Numbered from the stretch's first letter, positions 18,319 through 26,797 are shown. The stretch: 55,979 bases of DNA from Acetobacter oeni (GCF_011516825.1 NZ_WOTA01000024.1:1-55979); one strand, 5' to 3'. The notes: generated by a model from the letters alone, not told the origin. A program made the numbers and translations.

Positions 18319-18966
18319 ATGATCGCAATTTCGGATATTCTGACGACTCTTTCCGGCGACGAGCGGATGGCCGTGTGGATGCTGCGCTATTTTGTCGGGC
18401 CGGGGCGCCCTGTGTGCCGGCTGGGGTCGGGGGCGCTGGCCGATTCGTGTTTCAGGAAAGATCTGGATTCGCTGGGTTCGGCGTTCCGGAACGCTCTGGA
18501 CCGGCTTTCGGGGCTTGGGATGACGCCGCTGGATGTGCGGATGCGCGGGTGCCGCGAGGTGAGCAGCACGGAGCATCAGCTTCTGGAGGCGACGGCGGCG
18601 GCGCAGAAGGGCGACGAGTCCGCGGTTCGTTCAGCTTTGCGTCCGGTATTTTCGCATCATCATGTTCTCGCGCCGTTTGCGGCGGCGGTCACTCAGCTCG
18701 GGGCCTGTCTCGCGGCGTCCGGCTACTGGCTGCGGCGGAGCGGGGAGAGTGTGGAGGCGGAGCGGCCACCGATGGCCGTGACGCATTTCGAGGCGTTCAG
18801 GGAGCAGTGGGACGCCGCTGTTGCGTCACCGGCCGGCGCGCATGAGGAGGCGCCGGTTGCCGCGGCGTCCCTGGGCACGCTTGCGCGGTGGCGGAATCAG
18901 GACATGGGTCTGACCCAGGTTCTCTGGCCGCACAGGGAGCCGCAGCCGGGGGGTGTTCCGGCCTGA
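18319..18966 (+). CDS. unknown protein behind a Fur-box-like site
   Basis: The 215-residue soluble protein has no signal peptide or membrane segment; the family was not recognised. The chain begins MIAISDILTTLSGDERMAV, has a Gly-rich loop (RLGSGALADSCFRK), a helical middle with STEHQLLEATAAAQKGDE and a PVFSHHHVLAPF segment. That run of three His could bind metal, but this is only a guess. The C-terminal third is Ala/Glu-rich and ends LTQVLWPHREPQPGG. The stop codon is 5 bp from the stop of bfr on the other strand. The upstream Fur-like palindrome and the bacterioferritin neighbour suggest an iron-related role, by context alone. Weak GGTGAGG or GGGACGGG sequences precede the ATG. Confidence 0.65.
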   Translation: MIAISDILTTLSGDERMAVWMLRYFVGPGRPVCRLGSGALADSCFRKDLDSLGSAFRNALDRLSGLGMTPLDVRMRGCREVSSTEHQLLEATAAAQKGDESAVRSALRPVFSHHHVLAPFAAAVTQLGACLAASGYWLRRSGESVEAERPPMAVTHFEAFREQWDAAVASPAGAHEEAPVAAASLGTLARWRNQDMGLTQVLWPHREPQPGGVPA

Positions 18967-18971
18967 AAGTT

Positions 18972-19460
18972 TCAGCCCTGTTCCGGGGCGGGAGCGGAGT
19001 TCAGGTGGATGTAGCGTTCGATTCCGACCTGTTTGATGAGGTCGAACTGACGGTCGAGGAAATCCTCATGTTCTTCTTCATTTTCAAGGATCTTTACGAA
19101 AAGATCGCGCGATACGTAGTCACGCACGCTTTCGCAGTATGCGATGCCTTCACGCAGGTCGCCGATCGCCTTTTCCTCGAGCTTGAGATCACATTCGAGG
19201 ATTTCCTTGACGTCCTGGCCTATCAGGATGGTGTTCAGCCGCTGTACATTCGGCAGGCCGCCCAGGTAGAGGATGCGTTCGATAAGGAGATCTGCGTGAC
19301 GCATTTCCTCGATTGATTCTTCGTATTCTTTCTTGCCGAGCAGGGTCACGCCCCAGTGGCGCAGCGTGCGGGCGTGGAGGAAATACTGATTGATGGCGGT
19401 CAGCTCGTTGGTGAGCTGCGTATTGAGATGTTCGATAATTTTCGGGTCTTTGATCGGCAT
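18972..19460 (-). CDS. bfr: bacterioferritin
   Basis: The 162-residue 24-mer iron-storage protein is close to the usual 158. Ferroxidase ligands are all visible: Glu19, Glu52, His55, Glu95, Glu128 and His131. The haem-ligand Met53 is present in IEEMRHAD, so this is a haem-binding bacterioferritin rather than a plain ferritin. It oxidises Fe(II) and stores Fe(III) in the cytoplasm. The start MPIKDPKIIEHLN is one residue longer at the N-terminus than the E. coli alignment. The upstream region holds an inverted repeat ACTTGC-ATTC-GCAAGT at 19569-19584 that could be an operator. The tail is convergent with the unknown gene at 18319. No ferredoxin (bfd) gene is beside it. Confidence 0.95.
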   Translation of the reverse strand: MPIKDPKIIEHLNTQLTNELTAINQYFLHARTLRHWGVTLLGKKEYEESIEEMRHADLLIERILYLGGLPNVQRLNTILIGQDVKEILECDLKLEEKAIGDLREGIAYCESVRDYVSRDLFVKILENEEEHEDFLDRQFDLIKQVGIERYIHLNSAPAPEQG

Positions 19461-19568
19461 GGTGCCATGTCCTCGGAAGTATGGATGGGGAATGCCATGC
19501 GTTTACACCGGCTTTGTCGGCGGGCGCAATTAAAAAAATGCATATTTATCAAGGTAATAGAGGAACTG

Positions 19569-19584
19569 ACTTGCATTCGCAAGT
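19569..19584 (-). promoter_or_regulatory. palindrome upstream of bfr, possible operator
   Basis: ACTTGC-ATTC-GCAAGT, perfect 6-bp arms, 109 bp before the bfr start. It shares the TTGC/GCAA ends with the Fur-like site at 18248 but has a shorter spacer (8 rather than 15 bp between GC pairs), so the same regulator is not assured. Confidence 0.3.
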
Positions 19585-19664
19585 GACAGTATGGAAGCGG
19601 ATCAGTCTTCAGCATGGCCTGTAAGAACTGACGCTGTAATACTGTTATGGTTCTGTTTCTGCTG

Positions 19665-19738
19665 AGTATTGTTGCTGTTCCCGGAGGGTTGCCCTGAACC
19701 CGGCCAAAGGTCGGGGGTCTCTGGAAACCGGTTTGTCT
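19665..19738 (-). repeat. intergenic repeat, degenerate inverted copy
   Basis: Reverse complement matches the right half of the repeat: GGTTTCCAGAG..CC, GACCTTTGG, GGGTTCAGGGCAA, then AGCAACAATACT. The TCAGGGC hairpin has lost its second arm. Confidence 0.6.
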
Positions 19739-19824
19739 GTCAGCGAAAACGGGGGCTGCTTATGCAACTTCTGGCTGTCCCGTTCATATGAGTCTGCGAG
19801 ACTTAATGACAGAAGGACGCCCCG

Positions 19825-20532
19825 ATGACGGAATGTTTATCGCCTGACGCTCTGTTTCCGAGCGGACAGGAGCCGGTTCGCGGCGTGATTTTCGACATGG
19901 ATGGTCTGTTGCTCGACAGTGAGACGCTGGCGATGGAGGCGCTTGTTCTGGCGGGCGCTGATCTTGGCCATGACGTGTCGATGAGTTTCTGCCGCATGAT
20001 GATCGGTGTGCCGGCGGACGGGTGCCGTCGTCTGGTGCGTGAGGCCTGGGGCGGGGATTTTCCGATCGATCGTTTTTTCGCGTTGCAGGAGGTGCATCTG
20101 CGGCATCTGGTCGATACGGGGCGGCTTGCTCTGAAGAAGGGGGTGGAGCCGTTGCTGGATCTGCTGGACAGGCTGGAGCTGCCGCGGGCGATTGCGACTT
20201 CGTCGAGCCGGTTGCGGACGGACCATCATCTGAAGCTTGTCGGGTTGTTCGACCGTTTTGACGCGATTGTGACCCGGGATGATGTGACGGCAGGGAAGCC
20301 CGATCCGGAACCTTATCTGACGGCGGCGGCCAGGATCGGGATACCGCCGGATTATTGTCTGGCGCTGGAAGATTCGCATTCCGGGGCGCGGGCGGCTCAT
20401 GCGGCGGGTATCCGGGTGATTGTGGTTCCGGATCTTCTTGATGCGACCGACGAAATTCGCGGGAAGGCGCTGGCTGTGGTGGAGGATCTGACGATTGTGA
20501 GGACTTATATCGAGCACGCTGCGGCTCTGTGA
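19825..20532 (+). CDS. HAD-superfamily sugar-phosphate phosphatase/phosphomutase
   Basis: The 235-residue cytoplasmic enzyme has all HAD motifs: FDMDGLLLDSE (motif I, nucleophile and acid/base Asp), ATSSS (motif II), GKPDPEPY (motif III Lys) and LEDSHSGARAA (motif IV). The four-helix cap after motif I places it in the beta-phosphoglucomutase/CbbY/YqaB group, which acts on small sugar or polyol phosphates; the substrate is not decidable. AGAAGGA lies eight bases ahead of the ATG. It is convergent with the polyol dehydrogenase gene, which fits but does not prove a sugar role. A repeat copy separates the two stop codons. Confidence 0.85.
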   Translation: MTECLSPDALFPSGQEPVRGVIFDMDGLLLDSETLAMEALVLAGADLGHDVSMSFCRMMIGVPADGCRRLVREAWGGDFPIDRFFALQEVHLRHLVDTGRLALKKGVEPLLDLLDRLELPRAIATSSSRLRTDHHLKLVGLFDRFDAIVTRDDVTAGKPDPEPYLTAAARIGIPPDYCLALEDSHSGARAAHAAGIRVIVVPDLLDATDEIRGKALAVVEDLTIVRTYIEHAAAL

Positions 20533-20576
20533 GGCCGGGCGGGACTGGTTTGGGAAGGCGCTGATCGCCTTAAATT

Positions 20577-20697
20577 TGTGGTCCACAGGTCAGACGCCCG
20601 GCTTCTGCCCCCCCGATTTGTTGATAAAAAGGTTTCCAAAGGTCTGTGATCTTTGGCGGGTTTCAGGGCAGAGCCCTGAGTCCGGCAGCAACACTTG
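20577..20697 (+). repeat. intergenic repeat, copy 3
   Basis: Between two convergent genes. Shows CCCCGATTTGTTGATAAAAAGGTTTCC, then the AAAGGTC-TGT-GATCTTT hairpin, TTTCAGGGC-AGA-GCCCTGA and AGCAACACTT; the right end is 35 bp from the dehydrogenase stop codon. The left GC-rich part is shortened. Confidence 0.85.
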
Positions 20698-20731
20698 ACG
20701 AAATCCGCTTGTCCTGTTGTGAAAAACAGAT

Positions 20732-22213
20732 TTACAGATCCGAAAGTTCCCGCAGGACCGCCGGAACGGGTTTTTCGGTCAGGGCGCGCAGCAGGCGGGC
20801 GATGCCGGTGACCTGCCGGTCGTGATCGGGGAGGGGCGGGCCGAAGATATCTTCCATGGCGAGAAAGGCTTCGGCCTGGGCGCGATGATCGTTGCGGGCG
20901 GAGGCGCAGATCTGCCGCAGGGTATCGGCGCGGGGGTCGGAGAGGGAGATTTCCAGGGCTTCCTGCTCGTGCAGGGCGAACCAGCGTATCCAGCTGGCGA
21001 TGAGGAGTGTGGCGCCGGGGACGGGGCGTCCGGCTTCGATATTGCTGCGCATGGGACGGATGATCCGGGTGGCCATTTTGGCGGAGCCGTTGCGGCCGAC
21101 GCGGTCGGCTTCGTGAACGATGCCGGGATTGCGGAAGCGGACGATGAGATCCTGTGTGTAGCTGTCGAGTATTTTTGCGGGGAGATCGACATCCGCCGTT
21201 TGTTCGTCGCGCATGAAGCGGGCGGCGATGTGGCCCAGGGCGAGATCGCAAACGGCTTCGGAGATGGTGCCGAGGCCGGCCAGGGCGCCGGTATAGGCGA
21301 GCAGCATATGCGTGCCGTTGAGCATTTGCAGCTTGGCGCGTTCGAAGACGCCGACATCGCTGACGAACCGGGTGCCGGGATGGGCTTCCCAGCGCGGGCG
21401 GGGGCCGTCGAAGGGGCCGATGATCCACTGGAACCAGGGTTCGGCCGAGATCGGCGCCTGATCTTCGAGGCCGCCGAGCAGGAGGCGGGCGTCGTCGGGA
21501 TCGTCGGCGGTGCTGACGGGGACGATTCTGTCCACCATCGTATCCGGGAACTGGACGGTGGAACCGATCCAGCCGGCGAGGGCGTCGGCACCGCGCAGGG
21601 CGGCGAAATCCATGACGGCCTGTCGCAGGGTCTGGCCGTTATGGCTGACGTTATCGCAGCAGAGGATAACGGGGGGTGTGCCGCGTCGTTTGCGGATCAG
21701 GGCGAGGGCGGTGGCGAGGATGCCGGGGGCGGTGCGGGGGATGTCCGCGGCGAGATCGTCCCGGATGGCCGGGGCGGCGGGGTCGAGCCGGTCGGCCGCG
21801 GTCAGGTAATAGCCGGTGGCGGTGACGGTCAGCGTGACGATCCGGGTTTGCGGGTCCGCGATCCGTTCGGTCAGGGCGGCGTGTTCGTCGCCGGCGAAGA
21901 CGGTTTCGGTGAGGGCGCCGATGATGGACGCGACCGTGCCGCCTGGCTCTCGTGTGAGCAGGGTGTAGAGGTTATCCTGTTCGCGGAGGCGGATGGCCAG
22001 TTCGGGGTGGCGCATTGTGGCGGAGACGATGCCCCAGTTCAGACCGTCCTGGCCTTCGGCGCCGATGGCGGCCTGGGTGGCGGTGGCCTGGTGGGCGCGG
22101 TGAAAATTGCCGCATCCGAGATGGACGATCCCGGGTTTCAGCAGGGCCGGGTCGAAGCGGGGCTTATAAACGGCGCCGGGCACGCGGGATAAGGTTTCAC
22201 GGTTCAGTCTCAA
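20732..22213 (-). CDS. mannitol/fructuronate-type polyol dehydrogenase
   Basis: This 493-residue long-chain NAD(P)-dependent dehydrogenase belongs to the mannitol dehydrogenase/UxuB/UxaB family, interconverting a sugar alcohol (for example mannitol) and a ketose, or fructuronate and mannonate. Evidence: the nucleotide-binding start VHLGCGNFHRAHQA, CDNVSHNG, PDTMVDRIVP and the catalytic-region ERAKLQMLNGTHMLLAY with the conserved Lys and His, then the C-terminal domain. The 490-residue length is typical. The start is TTG at 22213, with GGGAG ten bases upstream; no better ATG precedes the fold. Polyol oxidation is typical of acetic acid bacteria, so mannitol is a reasonable guess. It is a single gene between repeats. 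Confidence 0.88.
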   Translation of the reverse strand: MRLNRETLSRVPGAVYKPRFDPALLKPGIVHLGCGNFHRAHQATATQAAIGAEGQDGLNWGIVSATMRHPELAIRLREQDNLYTLLTREPGGTVASIIGALTETVFAGDEHAALTERIADPQTRIVTLTVTATGYYLTAADRLDPAAPAIRDDLAADIPRTAPGILATALALIRKRRGTPPVILCCDNVSHNGQTLRQAVMDFAALRGADALAGWIGSTVQFPDTMVDRIVPVSTADDPDDARLLLGGLEDQAPISAEPWFQWIIGPFDGPRPRWEAHPGTRFVSDVGVFERAKLQMLNGTHMLLAYTGALAGLGTISEAVCDLALGHIAARFMRDEQTADVDLPAKILDSYTQDLIVRFRNPGIVHEADRVGRNGSAKMATRIIRPMRSNIEAGRPVPGATLLIASWIRWFALHEQEALEISLSDPRADTLRQICASARNDHRAQAEAFLAMEDIFGPPLPDHDRQVTGIARLLRALTEKPVPAVLRELSDL

Positions 22214-22383
22214 GATGTGGGTACTCCCTGATATCGGGCGAATTTTCGAGAGATCCTGCGAAATTATGGGAGTTTACGTTTCGCGATCTGCTGCGGGTCT
22301 GATTTCACAACGGCAGGCCCGGGCCGGGGTTCCGGGGTTCCGGGGCGGCGGTCGGGGGGAGGCGCTGTTCGGCTTAATCTGCA

Positions 22384-22556
22384 GTCCACAGACGGGTGTC
22401 AGACCGGGCTCTTCCCGGACCCGCAGGGAGCGTCACGCGAAGGCGTGCCATGCACGACGGCCCCTGCACCCCGATTTGTTGATAAAAAGGTTTCCGGAGA
22501 TCTGCGACCTTTGGTGGGTTTCAGGGCAAAGCCGTGAGAAAACCAGCAATACTTAA
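22384..22556 (+). repeat. intergenic repeat, copy 4 (with an extra hairpin)
   Basis: Carries an insert in the left part, GGGAGCGTCACGCGAAGGCGTGCCATGC, also present in copy 7: a CACGC..GCGTG hairpin. It then shows the standard order CACCCCGATTTGTTGATAAAAAGG, GAGATCT..GACCTTT, TTTCAGGGCAAAGCC, GCAATACTTAA. It lies between the dehydrogenase start and the opgH stop. Confidence 0.85.
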
Positions 22557-22634
22557 CAGGGAGAGCGCCATAAAAACCGCTGCCCGGCTGGCATGAAAAT
22601 GGCGGGTGACGGCTTTATGATCCGGCTGGCGGTA

Positions 22635-24842
22635 TCAGCCCGGCAGGGCGAGCAGGCGTTCCACGGCGCGGACATCCGTGAGAGCGGCGGCTTTTTCTTT
22701 TGGTGTCAGGTGGATTTCGGCGTCGGACAGCGAGCGGGCTTCCTGGAGTTTGAGCAGGCCCACGACGCAGTCGGCGTCGATGGGATCGCCGGGTTTGCGC
22801 GGGGGCGGCAGCATGGCGCAGTGGCTGGCCAGCAGGATGGGGTCGGCGCGCAGGGCGAGCAGGGCGTCCTGCGGGCGGGGCGGTTCCGGCAGGGCGAGGG
22901 CGTGCGCGGCTTTGACGAGCACGTCGGGGGGCGATGTTTCTTCCGGGACGAGCAGGAGACCGGCGCGGCGGAGAGCCAGGCCTGCGTCGCGGCTGGCGGT
23001 GAGGGCGGCCAGCGGGATGGCGAGGACGAGGCCGAGGAGAACGGGGGTCATCCAGAGGAACAGGGACAGGGAGACGGTCCAGGCGCAGGCGCCGAGGATG
23101 AGGCCGAACACGGTGAAGCGCCAGTAGCCCCGGGCGATGATGCTGAGCGGGATGCGGCCGTCGTCGCGGCGCTGGGTGTTCCAGCCGGAATCCTGGCCGC
23201 TGAAGATGGAGATGACGCCGCTGGTCTGGATCAGCATGGCGATGGGGGCGATGAGGCCGCCGACCAGGGTTTCGGCCAGGATGGAGATGGCGGTGCGGAA
23301 CGGGCCGCCGCAGGCTCTGAGGGTTGTTCTGTCGAAGAGCAGGGCGATGTATGCGAACAGCTTGGGGGCGAGGAGGATGCCCATCGTGGCGATGAACATG
23401 AACTTCGCCTGGACGGGATCGACCTGGGGCCAGTGCGGGTAGAGGGTTTTGGTGTCGCCGAAATATTCCGGCCGCACGAAGCGGGCCTGGAGCGAGATGA
23501 GGATGCCGACCAGCAGGAAGATCAGCCAGAGCGGCGAGGTGACGTAGGAGCCGATGCCCATGAGCATGTGCAGGCGGCTGAGCCAGTGCAGGCCTTTTGT
23601 CGGCACCACTTTGTAGTGCTGGAGGTTGCCCTGGCACCAGCGGCGGTCGCGGATGGCGACATCGGTGAGCGAGGGCGGGCTTTCCTCGTAGGAGCCGAAG
23701 AGGGCGGGGACCATGTGGATGGCCCAGCCGCCACGGCGCATGAGGGCGGCCTCGACGAAATCGTGGCTGAGGATGTGGCCGCCGAAGGGCTTACGGCCCG
23801 GCAGGTGTGGCAGGCCGGCCTGTTCGGCGAAGGCGGCGGTGCGGATGACGGCGTTGTGGCCCCAGTAATTGCTGGCGGCGCCGTGCCACCAGGCGATGCC
23901 GTGGGCGATCAGCGGGCCGTACACGCGGCCGGCGAACTGCTGCATGCGGGCGAAGAGGGTGGTGCCGCCGGCGATGACGGGGAGGGTCTGGATCAGGCCG
24001 ACTTCCGGATTGCGTTCCATGGCGGCGGCGATGCGTACGAGGGTGCGACCGTCCATGACGGAATCGGCGTCCAGCGTGACCATCAGCGGATAGGCGCGGC
24101 CGAAGCGGCGGACCCATTCGCCGATATTGCCGGCCTTGCGCTCGGTGTTTTTGCTGCGGCGGCGGTAGAAGATGTGGCGTTCGTCGCCGGTTTCCTGGCG
24201 GAAATCGAGGAAGGCGGCTTCTTCGGCGATCCAGACATCCGGGTTTGTGGTGTCGGACAGGATGAACAGGTCGAACGCGGCGGCCTGTCCGGTTTCCTTC
24301 AGGCTGGCGTGGATGGCGCGGAGGCCGGCCATGACGCGGTGCGGGTCTTCGTTATAGGTGGGCATCAGCAGGGCGATGCGTGTGCGCAGGGGCGGCAGGG
24401 GGCCGTCGGCGGTGATGCCGAGGCCGAGGCCGCCGCGTGTGAGCATCGAGAAGAAGCCCGCGATGGACGAGGTGAAGGCGAGGGCGATCCAGAGGAACAG
24501 GGCGACGAACAGCACCTGCATGATGACGCCGAGGACGGAGGTGCCGCTGGCGTCGAGCACCAGGTGCATCTGATATGTGCCCCAGCCGGTCAGGGCGAGG
24601 GCGGACCCGATCACGGCGAGGCGTCGGAGCGCGATCAGGCGCGGCTCTGTTTCCGCGTGCCGGTCGCGGCCGTGGAGGTCGGGCGGGGCGCTGAGATCCT
24701 GCGGCTCCATCCGCAGCGGCGCTTCCGGTGGCAGGGCCGGGAAGCGGGCGAGCGTGGTGGCGGGGGGCGTGGTGTCCGGTCCCGTGGTCTCTGCTCCTGT
24801 GTAAGCCGGGCTGTTGCCGGAGGCTGCTGTTACGGGGTCCAC
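22635..24842 (-). CDS. opgH: glucans biosynthesis glucosyltransferase H
   Basis: The 735-residue inner-membrane family 2 glycosyltransferase makes the beta-glucan backbone of osmoregulated periplasmic glucans from UDP-glucose. Order: a variable N-terminus with ALPPEAPLRMEPQDL as in homologues; transmembrane helices; the cytoplasmic GT2 domain with MPTYNEDP, TLDADSVMDG (DxD) and the RDRRWCQGNLQ motif (QxxRW type); then several helices (LHMLMGIGSYVTSPLW onward). The frame is open to 24947, but a GTG at 24842 gives a start like that of homologues and a 13-nt overlap with opgG; an ATG at 24710 would cut off the conserved N-terminal motif. The order opgG-opgH and the overlap indicate co-translation. 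Confidence 0.93.
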   Translation of the reverse strand: MDPVTAASGNSPAYTGAETTGPDTTPPATTLARFPALPPEAPLRMEPQDLSAPPDLHGRDRHAETEPRLIALRRLAVIGSALALTGWGTYQMHLVLDASGTSVLGVIMQVLFVALFLWIALAFTSSIAGFFSMLTRGGLGLGITADGPLPPLRTRIALLMPTYNEDPHRVMAGLRAIHASLKETGQAAAFDLFILSDTTNPDVWIAEEAAFLDFRQETGDERHIFYRRRSKNTERKAGNIGEWVRRFGRAYPLMVTLDADSVMDGRTLVRIAAAMERNPEVGLIQTLPVIAGGTTLFARMQQFAGRVYGPLIAHGIAWWHGAASNYWGHNAVIRTAAFAEQAGLPHLPGRKPFGGHILSHDFVEAALMRRGGWAIHMVPALFGSYEESPPSLTDVAIRDRRWCQGNLQHYKVVPTKGLHWLSRLHMLMGIGSYVTSPLWLIFLLVGILISLQARFVRPEYFGDTKTLYPHWPQVDPVQAKFMFIATMGILLAPKLFAYIALLFDRTTLRACGGPFRTAISILAETLVGGLIAPIAMLIQTSGVISIFSGQDSGWNTQRRDDGRIPLSIIARGYWRFTVFGLILGACAWTVSLSLFLWMTPVLLGLVLAIPLAALTASRDAGLALRRAGLLLVPEETSPPDVLVKAAHALALPEPPRPQDALLALRADPILLASHCAMLPPPRKPGDPIDADCVVGLLKLQEARSLSDAEIHLTPKEKAAALTDVRAVERLLALPG

Positions 24843-26416
24843 CTGTATACCCACCGTTCCGAAACGGGTCCCTGGTCGCTGGAGAGAACGGCGCTCAGCT
24901 CGGCCAGTTTTGCGCCGCCGGGCGCGAATTCGAATGTTGTGCGCCATCCGTTAATATTTGGATTCGGCTCGACGACGACGTTGCGGATCGTGCCGGCGGA
25001 GGCCTGCGGGATCAGGTGGAATTTCGCGCCTGGGCCGGCGTTGGCGACGGGGCCGCCGGCGAAGTCGATGGCGAAGAAGCGGTCTTCCTTATGGTCGGTC
25101 ACGGCGCCGACGCGGGTGGCGCCGACGCGGGCGAGTTTCGTCGGGAACGGCGTGTCCCAGCCCCAGTACATCCGGTAGGTGAAGCTGTATTCGTGGCCGG
25201 CTTCGAGCGGATCTTTCGGGCGCCAGAAGGAAACGATGTTGTCGTTGACCTCGTTGGGGGTCGGGATTTCGACGAGATCGACGGCGCCGGTGCCCCAGTC
25301 GCCGATCGGCTCGATCCAGAGGGAGGGGCGTTTTTCGTAGTTGAGGGCCAGATCCTCGAAATCGTGGAAGGCGCGGCGGCGCTGCATCAGGCCGAAGCCG
25401 CGTGGCGAGACATCGGTGAAAGCGGAGAGCTGGAGATCGAGCGGGTTGCGGAGCGGGCGGTAGAGTTCCTGGTCGGAGCCGGTCCAGATCTGCAGGGCTT
25501 CGCTGTCATGGGCGGCGGGGCGCCAGTCGTCGATGTGATTGCGGTCGTTGGAATCGAAATAGAACATGCCGGTCAGCGGGGCGATGCCGGATTCCTCGAT
25601 TTTTACGCGGGGGAAGAAGGTGGACTGGACATCGAAGACGGTGGTTTCACCCGGGCGGATGGTGAAGCGGAACGCGCCGGCGACGGAGGGGCTGTCGAGC
25701 AGGGCGTGGATGACAACGGAGTCCACGCCGGGCTGGGGTTTTTCCAGCCAGAAGGAGCGGAACAGGGCGAATTCCTCGCCTTTCGGGTCGCCGGTGCCGT
25801 CGGCGAAGCCGCGGGCGGAGAGGCCGTAATTCTGGTTTTTCGCGACGGCGCGGAAGTAGGAGGCGCCGAGGAAGACGGCACATTCTTCCATCACGCCGGG
25901 GGTGTTGATGGCGTAGCGGAGGCGCAGGCCGGCGAAACCGAGATTGTCGGTGACGCGGAGCATGGGGTCGCCGTAGGTGAACAGGTCGGGGTTATAGGGG
26001 ACGGGGGCGGATGTGCCGTTCGTGACCTCGAAGATTTCGATGCGGGGCGGGTAGAGGAAGCCGCGCGGGAAGAACTCGACATCGAAAGCGAGGTTCTGGC
26101 CATGCCAGAGGGCCTGGTCGGGTCGGAATTCGATGGAGCGGAACTGGTCGAAGGTAAGTTTTTCGATGGCTTTCGGGAGGGACTGATCGGGGGCTTTGTA
26201 AGGGCTGGCCGCGAGTTTGCGGGCGATTTGCGCCACGGTGCCGTTATCGAACGGCGTGGGCGGGGCATCGGCTGGCGCGTCGGCGGCTTTTGCGGACGGG
26301 ATGAGCAGGTCGGACGCGAGGACGGCCATGGCTGCGCCGCTGGCTGTGCGCAGAAGATCCCGCCGCAGAACTGATGATGACACGCTTCCTGTTCTCCCGA
26401 ATCTGTCGATCGACAT
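24830..26416 (-). CDS. opgG: periplasmic glucan biosynthesis protein G/D
   Basis: The 528-residue protein is of the OpgG/OpgD family, needed to shape or branch periplasmic glucans. The N-terminus has LRRDLLRTASGAAMAVLASDLL...AKA, a twin-arginine-type signal peptide, which is more typical of OpgD than of Sec-exported OpgG. The mature part shows TFDQFRSIEFRP, ALWHGQNLAFDVEFF, GFAGLRLRYA, LGASYFRAV, YGLSARGFADGTG, EWLE-like LWIEPIGDWGTGAVDL and SFWRPKDPLEAGHEY, all family segments, in the expected order (beta-sandwich, then Ig-like domain). It ends at TAA within the first codons of opgH. Whether to name it opgG or opgD is open; it is the only family member in this window. Confidence 0.9.
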   Translation of the reverse strand: MSIDRFGRTGSVSSSVLRRDLLRTASGAAMAVLASDLLIPSAKAADAPADAPPTPFDNGTVAQIARKLAASPYKAPDQSLPKAIEKLTFDQFRSIEFRPDQALWHGQNLAFDVEFFPRGFLYPPRIEIFEVTNGTSAPVPYNPDLFTYGDPMLRVTDNLGFAGLRLRYAINTPGVMEECAVFLGASYFRAVAKNQNYGLSARGFADGTGDPKGEEFALFRSFWLEKPQPGVDSVVIHALLDSPSVAGAFRFTIRPGETTVFDVQSTFFPRVKIEESGIAPLTGMFYFDSNDRNHIDDWRPAAHDSEALQIWTGSDQELYRPLRNPLDLQLSAFTDVSPRGFGLMQRRRAFHDFEDLALNYEKRPSLWIEPIGDWGTGAVDLVEIPTPNEVNDNIVSFWRPKDPLEAGHEYSFTYRMYWGWDTPFPTKLARVGATRVGAVTDHKEDRFFAIDFAGGPVANAGPGAKFHLIPQASAGTIRNVVVEPNPNINGWRTTFEFAPGGAKLAELSAVLSSDQGPVSERWVYRWTP

Positions 26417-26434
26417 ATTTCTGATGTGACTGTG

Positions 26435-26797
26435 TTACGAGGCTGCGGCTTTTTCAGGGCGCTTCACGAGGCCGGCGAGGGCTGTCAGCGAGGATTTCGC
26501 GCCCGCCATGGCTTCTTTTTCGGCGGCGCGGTAGCCGTCCACGACGGCGTGGCCGGTTTCGGACAGTTTCGCGCCGCCGCCGCCGCCGGGTTTTGTTTCC
26601 ACGAGGGGATGGATGAACTGGTTGTTCAGGGCGTCGATCAGCAGCCATGCGCGGCGGTAGGACATGCCCATGGCGCGGCCGGCGGCGGAGATGGAGCCGG
26701 TGGCCGCGACGTGTTCCAGGAGTCTGATCTTGCCGTGGCCGAGGGTCGGGTGACCGTTCACGTCGATCCGCAGGGTCAGGCGTAGCGCTGGCGTCAT
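26435..26797 (-). CDS. ModE-type winged-helix regulator, DNA-binding domain only
   Basis: The 120-residue protein matches the N-terminal domain of ModE: HGKIRLLEHVAATGSISAAGRAMGMSYRRAWLLID, a LysR-like helix-turn-helix, followed by KPGGGGGAKLSETGHAVVDGYRAAE with the characteristic Gly-rich wing. The molybdate-binding (TOBE/Mop) domain is missing, as in stand-alone ModE-N proteins. It may sense another ligand or act through a partner. The gene sits 18 bp before opgG and 95 bp after the FUSC gene, on the same strand. No molybdate transporter (modABC) is nearby, so control of molybdate uptake cannot be assumed. Confidence 0.8.
   Translation of the reverse strand: MTPALRLTLRIDVNGHPTLGHGKIRLLEHVAATGSISAAGRAMGMSYRRAWLLIDALNNQFIHPLVETKPGGGGGAKLSETGHAVVDGYRAAEKEAMAGAKSSLTALAGLVKRPEKAAAS

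Larger units (their letters stand above)
19461..19824. other. intergenic region with bfr leader and an inverted repeat fragment
   Basis: Contains no gene. 19480-19600 is the AT-rich bfr leader with a 6-bp-arm palindrome at 19569-19584. 19665-19738 is a reverse-oriented, degenerate copy of the intergenic repeat (GTTGCTG, TTGCCCTGAACCCGGCCAAAGG, TGGAAACCGGTTTGT). AGAAGGA at about 19810 is the ribosome site of the HAD gene. Confidence 0.6.

Noticed and set aside
22593..25178. 861-codon plus-strand frame across opgH and opgG
   Set aside because: Low-complexity Gly/Ala/Asp/Glu text antisense to two well-recognised genes.
24728..26374. 548-codon plus-strand frame opposite opgG
   Set aside because: Antisense shadow; the minus strand encodes the complete OpgG/OpgD family pattern.
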